Counted from the stretch's first letter, positions 42,159 to 51,636 are shown. The stretch: 64,000 nt of DNA from Brevundimonas sp. (GCF_027487935.1 NZ_JAIYCP010000030.1:41570-105569), one strand, 5' to 3'. The notes: generated by a model from the letters alone, not told the origin. Numbers and translations: made by a program.

Positions 42159-42632
42159 ATGTCGACCTCTCCTCTTCCGGGTGACGCCTCCAGCGACCCG
42201 ACCGGCGATGCGACCGGCCGTTTCCTGGTCCAGCCCAACGGCCGTGTCCGCCCGCTGTCGCCGCATCTGCAGGTCTGGCGCTGGCATGTGACCATGGCGG
42301 CCTCGATCCTCAACCGCATGACGGGCGGGGCCCTGTCGGTCGGGGCGGTGGTGGTTTTCGCCTGGCTGCTGGCCCTGGCGTTCGGGCCTGAAGCCTATGC
42401 CACCTTCACCGGCTGGATGAGCGCGCCGCTCGGCCTGTTCGTCTGGTTCGGCCTGACCCTCGCCCTGTGCCTGCACCTGGCCGGTGGCGTTCGCCACCTG
42501 ATCTGGGATGCCGGCCGTGGCCTGTCGCCGAAGACCGCCGACGCCCTGTCCTGGGCCTCGATGATCGGCGGCGTCGTCATCGCTGTCGGCTTCTGGGCCG
42601 TCCTGTTCGCCTCGGGGAGGGTCGGACTGTGA
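42159..42632 (+). CDS. sdhC: Succinate dehydrogenase cytochrome b556 subunit
   Basis: A membrane anchor of complex II, 157 residues. The N-terminal part has RPLSPHLQVWRWHVTMAASI then LNRMTG, the SdhC signature for quinone and heme binding (SPHL and S...R). Three helices follow, and LALCLHLAGGVRHLIWD carries the heme-ligand His. The start at 42159 is preceded by weak AACCATTCGCA. The stop overlaps the sdhD start by 3 bp (GTGA). Confidence 0.93.
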   Translation: MSTSPLPGDASSDPTGDATGRFLVQPNGRVRPLSPHLQVWRWHVTMAASILNRMTGGALSVGAVVVFAWLLALAFGPEAYATFTGWMSAPLGLFVWFGLTLALCLHLAGGVRHLIWDAGRGLSPKTADALSWASMIGGVVIAVGFWAVLFASGRVGL

Positions 42633-43036
42633 GCCGCGCCACCAAGACCTACATCAAGGGCGTCAAGGTCTCCGAGCGCCACGGGGCCGGGGAATGGACC
42701 GCCGAACGCCTGTCGTCCCTGATCCTGGTGCCCCTGACCCTCTGGGGTCTGTGGACCGGCTACACCCTGTCGGGTGCCGGCTATGACGCCGCCCTCGACT
42801 GGTTCCGCGCGCCGGTGAACGCCGTCCTTCTGGCCGTCACCCTTCTGGTCAGCGTCTGGCATATGCAGATGGGGCTGAAGGTCATCGTCGACGACTATAT
42901 CCACAAGCCGGGCTCCCGCGGTGCGCTGCTGGGCCTGATCGGCCTGTTCTGCCTCGTCATCGCGGCGGCGGGTGTCTTCTTTATCGTACGGCTGGCCCTG
43001 GGCTCCGCGCCCCTGCCTGCCGGCTTCGGGATCTGA
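42629..43036 (+). CDS. sdhD: Succinate dehydrogenase membrane anchor subunit
   Basis: The second hydrophobic subunit, 135 residues from a GTG at 42629. It has a soluble N-terminus (YIKGVKVSERHGAGEWTAER) and three helices. LLVSVWHMQMGLKVIVDDYI carries the conserved His and Asp of SdhD. It ends 6 bp before sdhA. GTGAGC as start is repeated at hrcA. Confidence 0.92.
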   Translation: MSRATKTYIKGVKVSERHGAGEWTAERLSSLILVPLTLWGLWTGYTLSGAGYDAALDWFRAPVNAVLLAVTLLVSVWHMQMGLKVIVDDYIHKPGSRGALLGLIGLFCLVIAAAGVFFIVRLALGSAPLPAGFGI

Positions 43037-43042
43037 CGGCTT

Positions 43043-44827
43043 ATGGCTGCTTATGAATTTGTCGATCACGCCTATGACGTCGTCGTCGTCGGCGCGGGCG
43101 GCTCGGGCCTTCGTGCCGCCCTCGGCGCGGCCCAGCAGGGGCTGAAGGTCGCCTGTGTTTCCAAGGTCTTCCCGACCCGCTCCCATACGGTCGCGGCCCA
43201 GGGTGGTATCTCCGCCTCGCTCGGCAATATGGGCGAGGATTCCTGGCAGTGGCACATGTACGACACCGTCAAGGGGTCGGACTGGCTGGGTGACCAGGAC
43301 GCCATCGAATATCTGGTCCGCAACGCGCCCAAGGCGGTTTACGAGCTGGAGCACTGGGGCGTGCCCTTCTCGCGCACCGAAGAGGGCAAGATCTACCAGC
43401 GTGCCTTCGGCGGCATGACCCGCAATTTCGGCGAGGGCCCGGTGCAGCGCACCTGCGCCGCCGCCGACCGCACCGGTCACGCCATCCTGCACACCCTCTA
43501 CGGCCAGTCGGTGCGCCGCGAGGTCGAGTTCTTCATCGAGTATTTCGCCCTGGACCTGATCATGCAGGACGGTGCCTGCACCGGCGTGACCGCGCTCAAG
43601 CTCGATGACGGCACCCTGCACCGCTTCCGCGCCAAACTGGTGATCCTGGCCACCGGCGGCTACGGCCGTGCCTATTTCTCGGCCACCAGCGCCCACACCT
43701 GCACCGGCGACGGCAATGCCATGGTGCTGCGCGCCGGCCTGCCGCTGCAGGACATGGAATTCGTCCAGTTCCACCCGACCGGCATCTACGGCGCCGGCTG
43801 CCTGATCACCGAGGGGGCCCGCGGCGAGGGCGGCTATCTGACCAATTCCGAGGGCGAGCGCTTCATGGAGCGCTATGCGCCGACCGTGAAGGACCTGGCC
43901 CCGCGCGACATGGTTTCACGCTCCATGACCATCGAAATCCGTGAGGGCCGTGGCGTGGGCCCGAACAGGGACCACATCCACCTGCACCTCGACCATCTCG
44001 ATCCGGCCGTGTTGCACGAGCGGCTGCCGGGCATTTCCGAGAGCGCGAAAATCTTCGCCGGCGTCGATGTGACCAAGGCCCCGATCCCGGTCCTGCCCAC
44101 CGTCCACTACAATATGGGCGGCATCCCGACGAACTATCACGGCGAGGTCCTGACCAAGGTCGGCGACAATGCCGATACCGTCGTCCCCGGCCTGATGGCG
44201 GTGGGCGAGGCGGCCTGCGTTTCGGTGCACGGGGCCAACCGTCTCGGCTCCAACAGCCTGACCGATCTGGTCGTCTTCGGTCGCGCCGCCGGCCTGCGCT
44301 GCGGCGAGGTGGTGGACAAGGCCTCGAAGGTGCCGGACGCCCCGGCCTCGACCACGGACGGCCACCTGGCCCGCCTCGACCGCTTCCGCCACGCCAGTGG
44401 CTCGACCCCGACGTCGAAGCTGCGCATCGACATGCAGCGTGCCATGCAGTCCGACGCGGCGGTCTTCCGCACCGGCAAGACGCTGGAGGAGGGGACGGCC
44501 AAGCTGCGCGCCATCCACGCCGCCGGCGCCGACATCAAGACCACGGATCGCGGCCTGATCTGGAACACCGATCTGGTCGAGACCCTCGAATACGACAATC
44601 TGATCGACCAGGCCCTGGTGACCATCGAGAGCGCCCTGAACCGGACCGAGAGCCGCGGAGCCCACGCCCGCGAGGACTATCCGGACCGCAACGACGCCGA
44701 GTGGATGAAACACACCCTGTCCTGGAAGACGCCGGGTGAGGCGGTGAAGATCGACTACCGTCCGGTCCACAACTACACGATGTCGAAAGACATCGATTAC
44801 ATTGAGCCCAAGACACGGGTGTACTGA
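43043..44827 (+). CDS. sdhA: Succinate dehydrogenase flavoprotein subunit
   Basis: The catalytic subunit of complex II, oxidising succinate to fumarate. It has 594 residues. The FAD-binding motif is [20 protein letters not shown] and the covalent flavin His is in [19 protein letters not shown]. The active-site Arg/His region is seen in the segment [20 protein letters not shown], then RGEGGYL. The C-terminus with [17 protein letters not shown] is also typical. It is coupled to sdhB by a 1-bp overlap. Confidence 0.98.
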   Translation: MAAYEFVDHAYDVVVVGAGGSGLRAALGAAQQGLKVACVSKVFPTRSHTVAAQGGISASLGNMGEDSWQWHMYDTVKGSDWLGDQDAIEYLVRNAPKAVYELEHWGVPFSRTEEGKIYQRAFGGMTRNFGEGPVQRTCAAADRTGHAILHTLYGQSVRREVEFFIEYFALDLIMQDGACTGVTALKLDDGTLHRFRAKLVILATGGYGRAYFSATSAHTCTGDGNAMVLRAGLPLQDMEFVQFHPTGIYGAGCLITEGARGEGGYLTNSEGERFMERYAPTVKDLAPRDMVSRSMTIEIREGRGVGPNRDHIHLHLDHLDPAVLHERLPGISESAKIFAGVDVTKAPIPVLPTVHYNMGGIPTNYHGEVLTKVGDNADTVVPGLMAVGEAACVSVHGANRLGSNSLTDLVVFGRAAGLRCGEVVDKASKVPDAPASTTDGHLARLDRFRHASGSTPTSKLRIDMQRAMQSDAAVFRTGKTLEEGTAKLRAIHAAGADIKTTDRGLIWNTDLVETLEYDNLIDQALVTIESALNRTESRGAHAREDYPDRNDAEWMKHTLSWKTPGEAVKIDYRPVHNYTMSKDIDYIEPKTRVY

Positions 44828-45627
44828 TGGTCCAGCTGACTCTCCCCAAGGGCTCCAGGCCCACGCGCGGCAAGGTCCACAAGGCCGCCAAGGGCGCGAA
44901 GAACGTCAAGACCTACAAGGTCTATCGCTATGACCCCGAGGTCGACGCCGACCCGCGCTGGGACACGTTCGAGATCTCGGCTGACGATCACGGCCCGATG
45001 CTGCTGGACGCCCTGATCCACATCAAGAACGAGATCGACCCGACCCTGACCTTCCGGCGCTCGTGCCGCGAGGGCATCTGCGGCTCCTGCTCGATGAACA
45101 TCGACGGCCGCAATACCCTGGCCTGCACCAAGGGCTGGGAGGAGTGTTCCTCCTCGACCATTTCCATCGCCCCCCTGCCGCACCAGCCGGTGGTCAAGGA
45201 TCTGGTGACGGACCTGACCCTGTTCTATGCCCAGTACGACTCGATCCAGCCGTATCTCCAGTCCGACGAACCGGACCCGGAGAAGGAGCGAATCCAGCTG
45301 CCGGAAGACCGCGCCAAGCTGGACGGCCTGTACGAATGCATCCTGTGCGCCTGCTGCTCGACCTCCTGCCCGAGCTACTGGTGGAACCAGACGGAATACC
45401 TCGGCCCCGCGGCCCTGCTGCAGTCCTACCGCTGGATCGCGGACAGCCGCGATGACGCCACGGACAAGCGGCTCGACGACCTCGAGGATCCGTTCAAACT
45501 CTACCGCTGCCACACCATCATGAACTGCGCCCAGGTCTGCCCCAAGGGCCTGAACCCGGCCGAGGCGATCGCCAAGACCAAGAAGCTGATGGTCGCTCCG
45601 GGGCGGAAGAAGACGGAAGCGGCGTAG
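44827..45627 (+). CDS. sdhB: Succinate dehydrogenase iron-sulfur subunit
   Basis: The electron-transfer subunit of complex II, 266 residues. The [2Fe-2S] cluster ligands are [16 protein letters not shown] and TLAC. The [4Fe-4S] and [3Fe-4S] ligands are [18 protein letters not shown] and [17 protein letters not shown]. These match SdhB exactly. It starts with GTG-like overlap on the sdhA stop (the ATG at 44827 lies in TGATGG). A repeat element follows 10 bp after the stop. Confidence 0.98.
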   Translation: MVQLTLPKGSRPTRGKVHKAAKGAKNVKTYKVYRYDPEVDADPRWDTFEISADDHGPMLLDALIHIKNEIDPTLTFRRSCREGICGSCSMNIDGRNTLACTKGWEECSSSTISIAPLPHQPVVKDLVTDLTLFYAQYDSIQPYLQSDEPDPEKERIQLPEDRAKLDGLYECILCACCSTSCPSYWWNQTEYLGPAALLQSYRWIADSRDDATDKRLDDLEDPFKLYRCHTIMNCAQVCPKGLNPAEAIAKTKKLMVAPGRKKTEAA

Positions 45628-45637
45628 CCCGCGAAGC

Positions 45638-45741
45638 GGGTTCATCACAACGGGCACAGCGTTTCCACGACGAACACGACGGGTCCTGCGCCACTGCCGT
45701 CGTGCGCGTTGTGCCTCCGTTGTGTTCGCCGTGATGAACCC
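45638..45741. repeat. Inverted-repeat element C with 9-bp-type tandem arms
   Basis: A 104-bp element after sdhB. The left end is GGGTTCATCACAACGGGCAC and the right end, read on the minus strand, is GGGTTCATCACGGCGAACAC. Both continue with CACAACG/CACGACG units. It is the shortest of the four members and has almost no core; it can fold as one hairpin. Confidence 0.75.
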
Positions 45742-45797
45742 TGAATGCCAACCGGTTGCCGCTTTCGCGGCGAAGAATGGACCGCTATAGGCGCGAC

Positions 45798-46118
45798 ATG
45801 GCGAAGATCACCTACATCGAACACGACGGCCGCGAACATGTCGTCGAGGTCAAGACCGGCCTTTCCGTCATGGAGGGCGCGGTTCGCAACAATGTCCCCG
45901 GCATTGACGCCGACTGCGGCGGTGCCTGCGCCTGCGCCACCTGCCATGTCTATGTCGACCAGGCCTTCGCCGCCGAAACCGGGCGGCCCTCGGCCATGGA
46001 GGAGTCGATGCTGGACTTCGCTGACAACGTCCAGCCGAACAGCCGCCTGTCCTGCCAGATCCGGGTCACCGACGATCTGGACGGCCTGATCGTGCGCCTG
46101 CCCGAAAGCCAGCACTGA
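45798..46118 (+). CDS. [2Fe-2S] ferredoxin (adrenodoxin type)
   Basis: A 106-residue electron carrier. The cluster ligands are [15 protein letters not shown] (three Cys) and RLSCQI (fourth Cys), the spacing of the adrenodoxin/FdxB/FdVI class. It begins [18 protein letters not shown] at an ATG preceded by GGCGCGAC; a longer in-frame start at 45756 is less likely. Such ferredoxins serve Fe-S assembly or cytochrome P450s; no partner is nearby. It lies next to sdhB only because of the repeat element. Confidence 0.93.
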   Translation: MAKITYIEHDGREHVVEVKTGLSVMEGAVRNNVPGIDADCGGACACATCHVYVDQAFAAETGRPSAMEESMLDFADNVQPNSRLSCQIRVTDDLDGLIVRLPESQH

Positions 46119-46127
46119 GCCGCGGCC

Positions 46128-46928
46128 ATGGGCCAGGCCAATCCTGACCTCGTCGATCGGATCGGCCGGCTGATCGCCGACGGTCCGGACGATCGCCCAC
46201 CTCTGATCGCCATCGTCGGGGCGCAGGGCTCCGGCAAGACCACTTTGGCCCGTGCCGCTGCCGACCGGTTCGGGGCGGCCCAGATCTCGATCGACGACGT
46301 CTATCTGACCCGCGCCGAACGCGAGGCCATGGCGCGCGAGGTCCATCCGCTGTTCGTCACCCGGGGTCCGCCGGGAACGCATGACCTCGGCCTGCTGCAA
46401 CAGTTGATCGACACCCTGTCCGCGGCCGGGCCGGACGACGAGACCTTCATCCCCGATTTCGACAAGCGCGGCGACGACCGGCGGCCGGTCGCTGACTGGC
46501 GCGTCTTCCGGGGCCGGCCCTCGGCGATCCTGATCGACGCCTGGTGTCTCGGGGCCCTGCCGGAAGAGGCCGCGGCCCTGGCCGTCCCCGTCAACGCCCT
46601 CGAGACGGATCAAGATCCGGACGGCCGCTGGCGGCGCGCCGTCAACGGCTTCGTCGGCGGGCCTTATGCCGATTTCGTCGCCCGGTTCGATGCGGTCCTG
46701 TTCCTTCACGCACCGTCGTTCGATGTGGTGCTGGACTGGCGATGCCAGCAGGAGGCCGATCTGCTGGGCATCGCGCCCGCCGACCTGCCTCCCGCCGAAC
46801 GCGTGCGTCTGGCCGGTTTCATCCAGTATTTCGAACGCATCACCCGGCGCATGCTGGACGGTGGCGTGAAGGCCGATGTCATGGTGAAACTGGATCGAAA
46901 CCATCTGCCGGGCTCTATGGGCGAATGA
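46128..46928 (+). CDS. P-loop kinase, D-glycerate 3-kinase-like
   Basis: A 266-residue P-loop kinase. Walker A is AIVGAQGSGKTTLARAAADR at about residues 28-47. ISIDDVYLTRAEREAMAREV with VHPLFVTRGPPGTHDLGLLQ matches the phosphoribulokinase/uridine-kinase group, notably plant-type glycerate 3-kinases (GLYK). FDKRGDDRRPVADW and LIDAWCLG follow. The reaction would be D-glycerate to 3-phosphoglycerate; specificity is inferred. It lies 9 bp after ferredoxin and overlaps the next gene (ATGA). Confidence 0.82.
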   Translation: MGQANPDLVDRIGRLIADGPDDRPPLIAIVGAQGSGKTTLARAAADRFGAAQISIDDVYLTRAEREAMAREVHPLFVTRGPPGTHDLGLLQQLIDTLSAAGPDDETFIPDFDKRGDDRRPVADWRVFRGRPSAILIDAWCLGALPEEAAALAVPVNALETDQDPDGRWRRAVNGFVGGPYADFVARFDAVLFLHAPSFDVVLDWRCQQEADLLGIAPADLPPAERVRLAGFIQYFERITRRMLDGGVKADVMVKLDRNHLPGSMGE

Positions 46929-47251
46929 ACACTCCTCCGGACCGTCGTTTCGAGCTGCGCTCGCCCACCAATGAGCGGGGTCTGGTGCTCGCGCCCGGCT
47001 TCGAGACGCCTTGCGTGATGATCGATCGGTCGGCCCAGGGCGGCCGTATCCGGCTGGACCGGGACCTGCTCCTTCCGAAGGTGGTCGTGGTCATCGATAT
47101 CGATCAAGGCCTTGCGATCGAGGCGCAGGTGGCCTGGCAGAAGGGTATCGAGGCCGGACTCAAACGCATCGGCCAGGCCTCCCTGCGGGGTCTGGTCCCC
47201 TCGCGCCTCTCAGATGCCCGGGCGGCGTGGTTGCGGGCGGGCGGGCGCTAG
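46925..47251 (+). CDS. PilZ-like small protein
   Basis: A 108-residue protein translationally coupled to the kinase by an ATGA overlap. The central segment ERGLVLAPGFETPCVMIDRS then AQGGRIRLDRDLLLPKVVVV resembles PilZ domains (D.S..G..), which bind cyclic di-GMP. The usual RxxxR motif at the N-terminus is weak (DRRFELRSPTNER), so binding is uncertain. AWQKGIEAGLKRIGQASLRG follows. No partner is obvious. Confidence 0.6.
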   Translation: MNTPPDRRFELRSPTNERGLVLAPGFETPCVMIDRSAQGGRIRLDRDLLLPKVVVVIDIDQGLAIEAQVAWQKGIEAGLKRIGQASLRGLVPSRLSDARAAWLRAGGR

Positions 47252-47343
47252 ACTGCCGTCAGCGCCTTGATCGCCACATAGACGGCGACGATCAGGATCA
47301 GTCCCGCGAACAGCCGACGTCCGGGGACGGCATTGGCACCCAC
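47248..47343 (-). CDS. Possible small membrane protein
   Basis: A minus-strand frame ends at 47248 and, from a GTG at 47343, would code 31 residues ending LFAGLILIVAVYVAIKALTA then V. The frame stays open further upstream (about 25 more codons, RQFEEPFARGPGRRQDPR) but has no standard start. The hydrophobic tail fits a single membrane helix. The stop overlaps the stop of the PilZ-like gene. Evidence is limited to open frame and hydrophobicity. Confidence 0.3.
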   Translation of the reverse strand: MGANAVPGRRLFAGLILIVAVYVAIKALTAV

Positions 47344-47427
47344 CCGTGGATCCTGCCGCCGCCCGGGCCCTCGGGCAAACGGTTCCTCAAACTGCCGCTG
47401 AACGCGATCTGACCGCCGGCTTCCTGA

Positions 47428-48282
47428 TCAGAGAACGTCCGGAACCGTCCCGGCCGTGATGGCGATCCGGCCGATCAGGCCCTTGACGATCAGGTCCAGG
47501 GCCGAGCCTTCGCGATAGTCGGCGGCGGCGACGAAATTGACCCGGTCCTCCGAAATGAGACCATAGATCTTCTGCTGGTCGCGCTCGGAGTTGCGCGGGT
47601 CATAGACCGCGATCGAATAGCCACCCTTGGTGTGCATCATCTTCATGGTCGGCACATCGGTGTCGCCGTCGCCGAGGAAGATCATCCGTTCGAACGGCAC
47701 CGGCCGGTCGTCGTCGGCCATGAACCGGTTGATCTTCTCGTGCTCCCAGTGGTTCAGCACACCCTTGTTGATGCGGAACAGATACTGGGTCTTGGTCGTA
47801 TAGTTCACACCGACCGCCGGCCAGATCGCGACGCCGTGGTCGTCGTAGACGAATTTGGAGGCAAAGACGTGCCGGAACTCCGGCCGGATCGGACAGCCCT
47901 CGATCATCTCCTCGAGGCCTGCCGAGATGATGTAGTGCTCGATATCCAGCCCGTATCGCTCGCCCATGGCATTGATGCGTTCGAACCAGCCCGTACCGGT
48001 CAGGTCGGATTTCAGGCCGTCGAACAGTTTCACATCCTCGCCGTGCTCGGCCAGCAGCTTGCGCGTGATCGGCGCATTGTTCTCGCGCGCCTGTTTCAGC
48101 ATCAGCTGCATATACATCAGGATGTTGTCGCCGTCGGCTTCGCGCGTCAGCCTGTCCGCCGCCCCCCAGAAGTCGCCGATCCCCATGCCGATCGACGGAA
48201 TGAAGGTGACCTCCTGCATGTTCCCGCGCGCCAGGGTGCCGTCGAAATCGTAGATCAGGGCGGTCTTGAGGGGTTTGGCCAT
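47428..48282 (-). CDS. HAD family hydrolase
   Basis: A 284-residue phosphatase of the haloacid dehalogenase superfamily. Motif I is IYDFDGTLARG (two Asp), motif II lies near IISAGLEEMIEG, and motif IV is IFLGDGDTDVPTMKMMH. It resembles phosphoserine-phosphatase-like HADs, but the large insert with WPAVGVNYTTKTQYLFRINK is not typical, so the substrate is open. It is transcribed toward the fdx-kinase cluster and sits downstream of divL, with a heptad-repeat element between. Confidence 0.88.
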   Translation of the reverse strand: MAKPLKTALIYDFDGTLARGNMQEVTFIPSIGMGIGDFWGAADRLTREADGDNILMYMQLMLKQARENNAPITRKLLAEHGEDVKLFDGLKSDLTGTGWFERINAMGERYGLDIEHYIISAGLEEMIEGCPIRPEFRHVFASKFVYDDHGVAIWPAVGVNYTTKTQYLFRINKGVLNHWEHEKINRFMADDDRPVPFERMIFLGDGDTDVPTMKMMHTKGGYSIAVYDPRNSERDQQKIYGLISEDRVNFVAAADYREGSALDLIVKGLIGRIAITAGTVPDVL

Positions 48283-48303
48283 GGTGGGTCCAGGAAGCAG
48301 GTC

Positions 48304-48471
48304 TTGGGGCTTAGGGCTTAGGGCTTAGGGCTTGGGTCAGGGACAATGGCCAGCCAAACATTTCGAAAGGCACTACGGCTCTTGCGGGTTGAGACTTCCC
48401 TAAGCCCTAAGCCCTAAGCCCTAAGCCCTAAGCCCCAAGCCCCAAGCCCCAAGCCCCAAGCCCCAAGCCCT
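48304..48471. repeat. Heptad-repeat inverted element E (telomere-like)
   Basis: The left arm (48304-48338) is five tandem 7-mers: TTGGGGC, three of TTAGGGC, then TTGGGTC. The right arm (48398-48471) is five CCCTAAG followed by five CCCCAAG and CCCT. The arms are inverted copies with a unique 59-bp core. The right arm ends at the divL stop codon. This is a tract of ten heptads in a row, with high slippage potential. Confidence 0.85.
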
Positions 48472-50795
48472 CACCCCAGCCGCAACTCCGGTGCCGCCGC
48501 CACGCCTGCGGCCTCCAGCGGCAGGTGCAGGATGAAGGCCGCGCCCTTGCCGGGTTCGCTCACGACCTCGGCCCAGCCGCCGTGCAGTTCGACGAGGGCC
48601 TTGACCAGGGCCAGGCCGACGCCCGGTCCGCCCCGCTCGCGCCGGACGAACCGGTCGAAGACGTGGGCCTGCAGGTGATAGGGGATGCCCCGACCCGTGT
48701 CCTCGACCCGGATGCGGATCTCCGTTGCCGAGGCCTCGGCGGCCAGGGTCACCGCCCCGCCCTCCGATACGGCACGGGCGGCGTTATCCAGAAGATGATC
48801 GAGGGCCTGACCGATCCTCTGGGCGTCGGCACGGATGGCCCGCAGACCGTCGGGGCTGTCGACCGTCAGGCGAGCCCCGCGCGACTCGATCCGGGCCTGG
48901 ATACGCCCGGCGGCGGCCTCCAGCAGATCGTGCACCCGCACATCGCCGAGCTGCAACTCCATCTCGCCGGCGTCGATCTGGGCCATGTCCAGCACATCAT
49001 CGATCGAACTGGCCAGCTGGCTGGCGGCGACGCGGATGGCACCGGCATGCTGGCGGCTGCGATCGGGCAGGTCGGCCTGCATCTCCAGCAGCTCCGAATA
49101 GCCGACGATGGTGGTCAGGGGGGTGCGCAGCTCATAGGAGACACTGCCCACAAACTCGCGCTTCAGCGCCGTCGATTCCTCCAGCGCCTGGGCCTTGGCG
49201 GCCAGGGCCTGTTCGAGACCGCGCCGGGCGGTGATGTCGGAAAAGGCCACCAGGGTCGCCCCGTCCGGCAGGGGGCGCGTCAGCCAGGAGGCGATGCGGC
49301 CGTCGGTGGTCTTGCCCTCACCGGCGATCGGCACCCGGCTTTCGGGATCCGGGTCGGCGACCCGCGCCTTCAGCCCCAGCCAAAGGGCAGGATCCGGCAT
49401 GGTTGACTGGCACAGGGCCGCGACCGCGTCGAAATCTCCGGCTGCCGCCAGGGCCTCGCCCGTCACGCCCCAGAAGGCGTCAAAGGCCTCATTGTGCAGC
49501 CGCAGCCGCCCGTCCGAGCCGAACACGGCCACGGCGTCATTGAGCTTGTCGAGGGTCGCGGTCTGGACCTGGATCTGGGCATTGAACCGGCTGCGCAGCT
49601 TCAGCTCGTCGGTGATGTCCGAGAACAGCAGCAGCACCCCGCCCAGCGGATGGGGTTGGCGCACGACCCTGAGGGTCCGGCCGTCCGGCAGGGACCAGCT
49701 GTCGTCCGGCGCGGCCGCCGGGGCGCCGTAGAAGTCCAGCTCCTTCGCCTTCCATCCGGCGTAGTCGATGACCTCGGGCAGCAGCCGGCGCTGGCGTAGC
49801 CGGTCCAGCAGTTCGGCATGGGTCGGGCGCTCATCCAGCCAGGCGGGGTCTATGTTGAACAGCGTCTGGAAGGCGGTGTTGTGGAAGGCCAGCCGCTTGG
49901 ACGGGCCGAAGATGGCCACGGCGTCGGCCAGATGGTTCAGCGTCTCGTCATGGGCCTCGACATGGCGACGCAGGGTGTCGCGCGTCTCTTCGGCCTCGGT
50001 CATGTCGAGGGCGAAGGCCAGAACGGTCCCGGCCCCGCCCTGGACCGGCTCGGCGACAATCCGCCAGGCGCGGCGCCGTCCGCCACCGGTCGTCCAGCGG
50101 AAGCCGTCCTGATGCCGGTGGGTCCGGCCGGCCTCGGCGACAATGGCGTCGGCGCCACGGTCGAAGCTCAGTCCCTTTTCGCGCGCCTGTTCGACGCTGT
50201 CGGCCTTCATCTCGGTCAGCCAGGCCTTGTTGGCCCAGGCCAGCCGACCGGCTGCGTCGGTGATCCAGGTCGGCGCCGGATAGGAATCCGCCAGCAGGCT
50301 CAGACCGCTCTCGGTGGCCGTGCCGACCAGCCCGAGCCGCGACAGCCTCAGCCAGGCCGCCCCCGCCGAGGACCGGCCCTCGACCGACCAGGCCCCGCCG
50401 GACCCTTCCAGCACGGCGTCAAAGGCCTCACCCTGGTCGATCAGGGCATCCAGCCGCGGTCCCGCCGCCCGCCGCGCGGCGTCCAGCACGACCAGGCCGG
50501 GGTCACGCGCGTGGTCTTCGTCGCCGCCGAGTTCACGGGTCAGGGCTGCCCAGGCCTGGGGCGACCCCAGCCGCCGGGTCTGTCCATCGGGCGTCAGGGC
50601 CAGACGCACATCCTCAAAGGCCGCCAGTGCCCCGTCGCGATCGGCCAGATCAACCAAAGCCGCCGCCAGGGCCGTCTCCGCCACCTGATTGCGCGCGGCC
50701 AACCGCCCACGCAGCCGCGCGGCCCAGGCGCTGAGGGCCAGGGCCAGCCCCGCGGCACCCGCGGTCGCGACATAGGCGATGTCGGCCTCGGCCAT
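48471..50795 (-). CDS. divL: Cell-cycle kinase DivL (tyrosine in the HisKA site)
   Basis: A 774-residue PAS/HisKA/HATPase protein. An N-terminal membrane helix (YVATAGAAGLALALSAWAAR) is followed by PAS-like regions at about 165-270, 285-400 and 410-525. The HisKA phospho-acceptor segment reads LKREFVGSVSYELRTPL: the canonical His (VSHELRTP) is Tyr at residue 554 (TAT, 49134-49136). The ATPase part has LDHLLDNAARAV and EDTGRGIPYHL plus GGPGVGLALVK. Tyr at this site is the hallmark of Caulobacter DivL, a DivK-responsive regulator of CckA and thereby CtrA. Length matches DivL (769). Confidence 0.95.
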   Translation of the reverse strand: MAEADIAYVATAGAAGLALALSAWAARLRGRLAARNQVAETALAAALVDLADRDGALAAFEDVRLALTPDGQTRRLGSPQAWAALTRELGGDEDHARDPGLVVLDAARRAAGPRLDALIDQGEAFDAVLEGSGGAWSVEGRSSAGAAWLRLSRLGLVGTATESGLSLLADSYPAPTWITDAAGRLAWANKAWLTEMKADSVEQAREKGLSFDRGADAIVAEAGRTHRHQDGFRWTTGGGRRRAWRIVAEPVQGGAGTVLAFALDMTEAEETRDTLRRHVEAHDETLNHLADAVAIFGPSKRLAFHNTAFQTLFNIDPAWLDERPTHAELLDRLRQRRLLPEVIDYAGWKAKELDFYGAPAAAPDDSWSLPDGRTLRVVRQPHPLGGVLLLFSDITDELKLRSRFNAQIQVQTATLDKLNDAVAVFGSDGRLRLHNEAFDAFWGVTGEALAAAGDFDAVAALCQSTMPDPALWLGLKARVADPDPESRVPIAGEGKTTDGRIASWLTRPLPDGATLVAFSDITARRGLEQALAAKAQALEESTALKREFVGSVSYELRTPLTTIVGYSELLEMQADLPDRSRQHAGAIRVAASQLASSIDDVLDMAQIDAGEMELQLGDVRVHDLLEAAAGRIQARIESRGARLTVDSPDGLRAIRADAQRIGQALDHLLDNAARAVSEGGAVTLAAEASATEIRIRVEDTGRGIPYHLQAHVFDRFVRRERGGPGVGLALVKALVELHGGWAEVVSEPGKGAAFILHLPLEAAGVAAAPELRLG

Positions 50796-50863
50796 GGTGT
50801 CGTGTCAGCTCCCGCGACGTGATTCGGTAACCATACCGCATGAGGGGCGTGAGGCGAGGGGTT

Positions 50864-50988
50864 GGAGTGGCGAGTGGTTAGTGGCTAGTGATTGGTGATT
50901 GCAGCTTCACGGCCTGCGGAAGGGTGACGCCGCCTCATCAGCTCCGCAGGCGCCGGCCAACCACTAGCCACTAACCACCAACCACTCA
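50864..50988. repeat. Heptad-repeat inverted element F
   Basis: A 125-bp element in the divergent spacer between divL and the zincin gene. The left arm is GGAGTGGCGAGTGGTTAGTG and on (50864-50901), the right arm CCAACCACTAGCCACTAACC and on (50957-50988). Units are about 7 bp (AGTGGTT, AGTGGCT). The core is GC-rich and can itself fold. It is a close relative of element G. Confidence 0.8.
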
Positions 50989-50998
50989 GTCTGGCCCG

Positions 50999-51409
50999 AT
51001 GCCCCCCACCTGGACCGACCAATCCGCCCCCTCCCTCGACGACTTCGCCCGGCTGGCGCGCGAGGCCTTCGACGCCCTGCCCGAACCGTTCCGGTCGCTG
51101 GCGGGCGAGGTTGTGATCCGGATCGATGACTTCGCCGACGAGGAGATTCTGGCCGGCTTCGGCATGGAGGACCCGTTCGAACTGACCGGCCTCTATCACG
51201 GCGTCGATCTGGGCGGCCGGGACTCGCTCGGTCCCGCGGCCGAACCCTCGCGTATCTTCCTCTATCGCCGCCCCATCCTCGACGAATGGTGCGAACGGGG
51301 CGACGTCGGCCTGTCCGAGATCATCGCCCACGTCCTGATCCACGAAATCGGCCACCATTTCGGTCTGGATGACGACCGGATCGATGTGGTGGAGGGCGCC
51401 GAACACTGA
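50999..51409 (+). CDS. Metallopeptidase family protein (minimal zincin)
   Basis: A 136-residue protein with the zinc motif LIHEIGHHFGLDDD at about residues 113-126 (HExxH, plus a third ligand in GHHFG). The rest, SLDDFARLAREAFDALPEPF and IRIDDFADEEILAGFG, is typical of the small 'metallopeptidase family' (DUF1025-type) proteins. Substrate is unknown. No signal peptide, so cytoplasmic. It lies downstream of element F and is followed 1 bp later by a hairpin-ended repeat. Confidence 0.9.
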   Translation: MPPTWTDQSAPSLDDFARLAREAFDALPEPFRSLAGEVVIRIDDFADEEILAGFGMEDPFELTGLYHGVDLGGRDSLGPAAEPSRIFLYRRPILDEWCERGDVGLSEIIAHVLIHEIGHHFGLDDDRIDVVEGAEH

Positions 51410-51410
51410 C

Positions 51411-51563
51411 CCTCTCCCATTGGGAGAGGGCTTGAGCGCACGACGGCGGAGCCGTCGTCCTTGCGCGAAAGGGTGTGGGTCGACCGCCGGAGGGCGGCTT
51501 CGCCGCTTCTCACAGCCGACCCACATCCGGCGCTGCGCGCCACCTTCTCCCAATGGGAGAAGG
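51411..51563. repeat. 150-bp hairpin-ended repeat, copy 2
   Basis: It runs from CCTCTCCCATTGGGAGAGGG to CACCTTCTCCCAATGGGAGA and AGG. CTTGAGCGCACGACGG, TCCTTGCGCGAAAGGGTG and the GTCGG/CCGAC pair occur in the same order as in the reverse complement of the copy at 33381-33531. It starts 1 bp after the zincin stop. Confidence 0.8.
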
Positions 51564-51636
51564 ATCAGGATGTCAGCCTTAAATCCTGCCCGATCTGTGG
51601 TATAAGCCGCCCCTCCCGCGCCGACAGGATGCTGCC

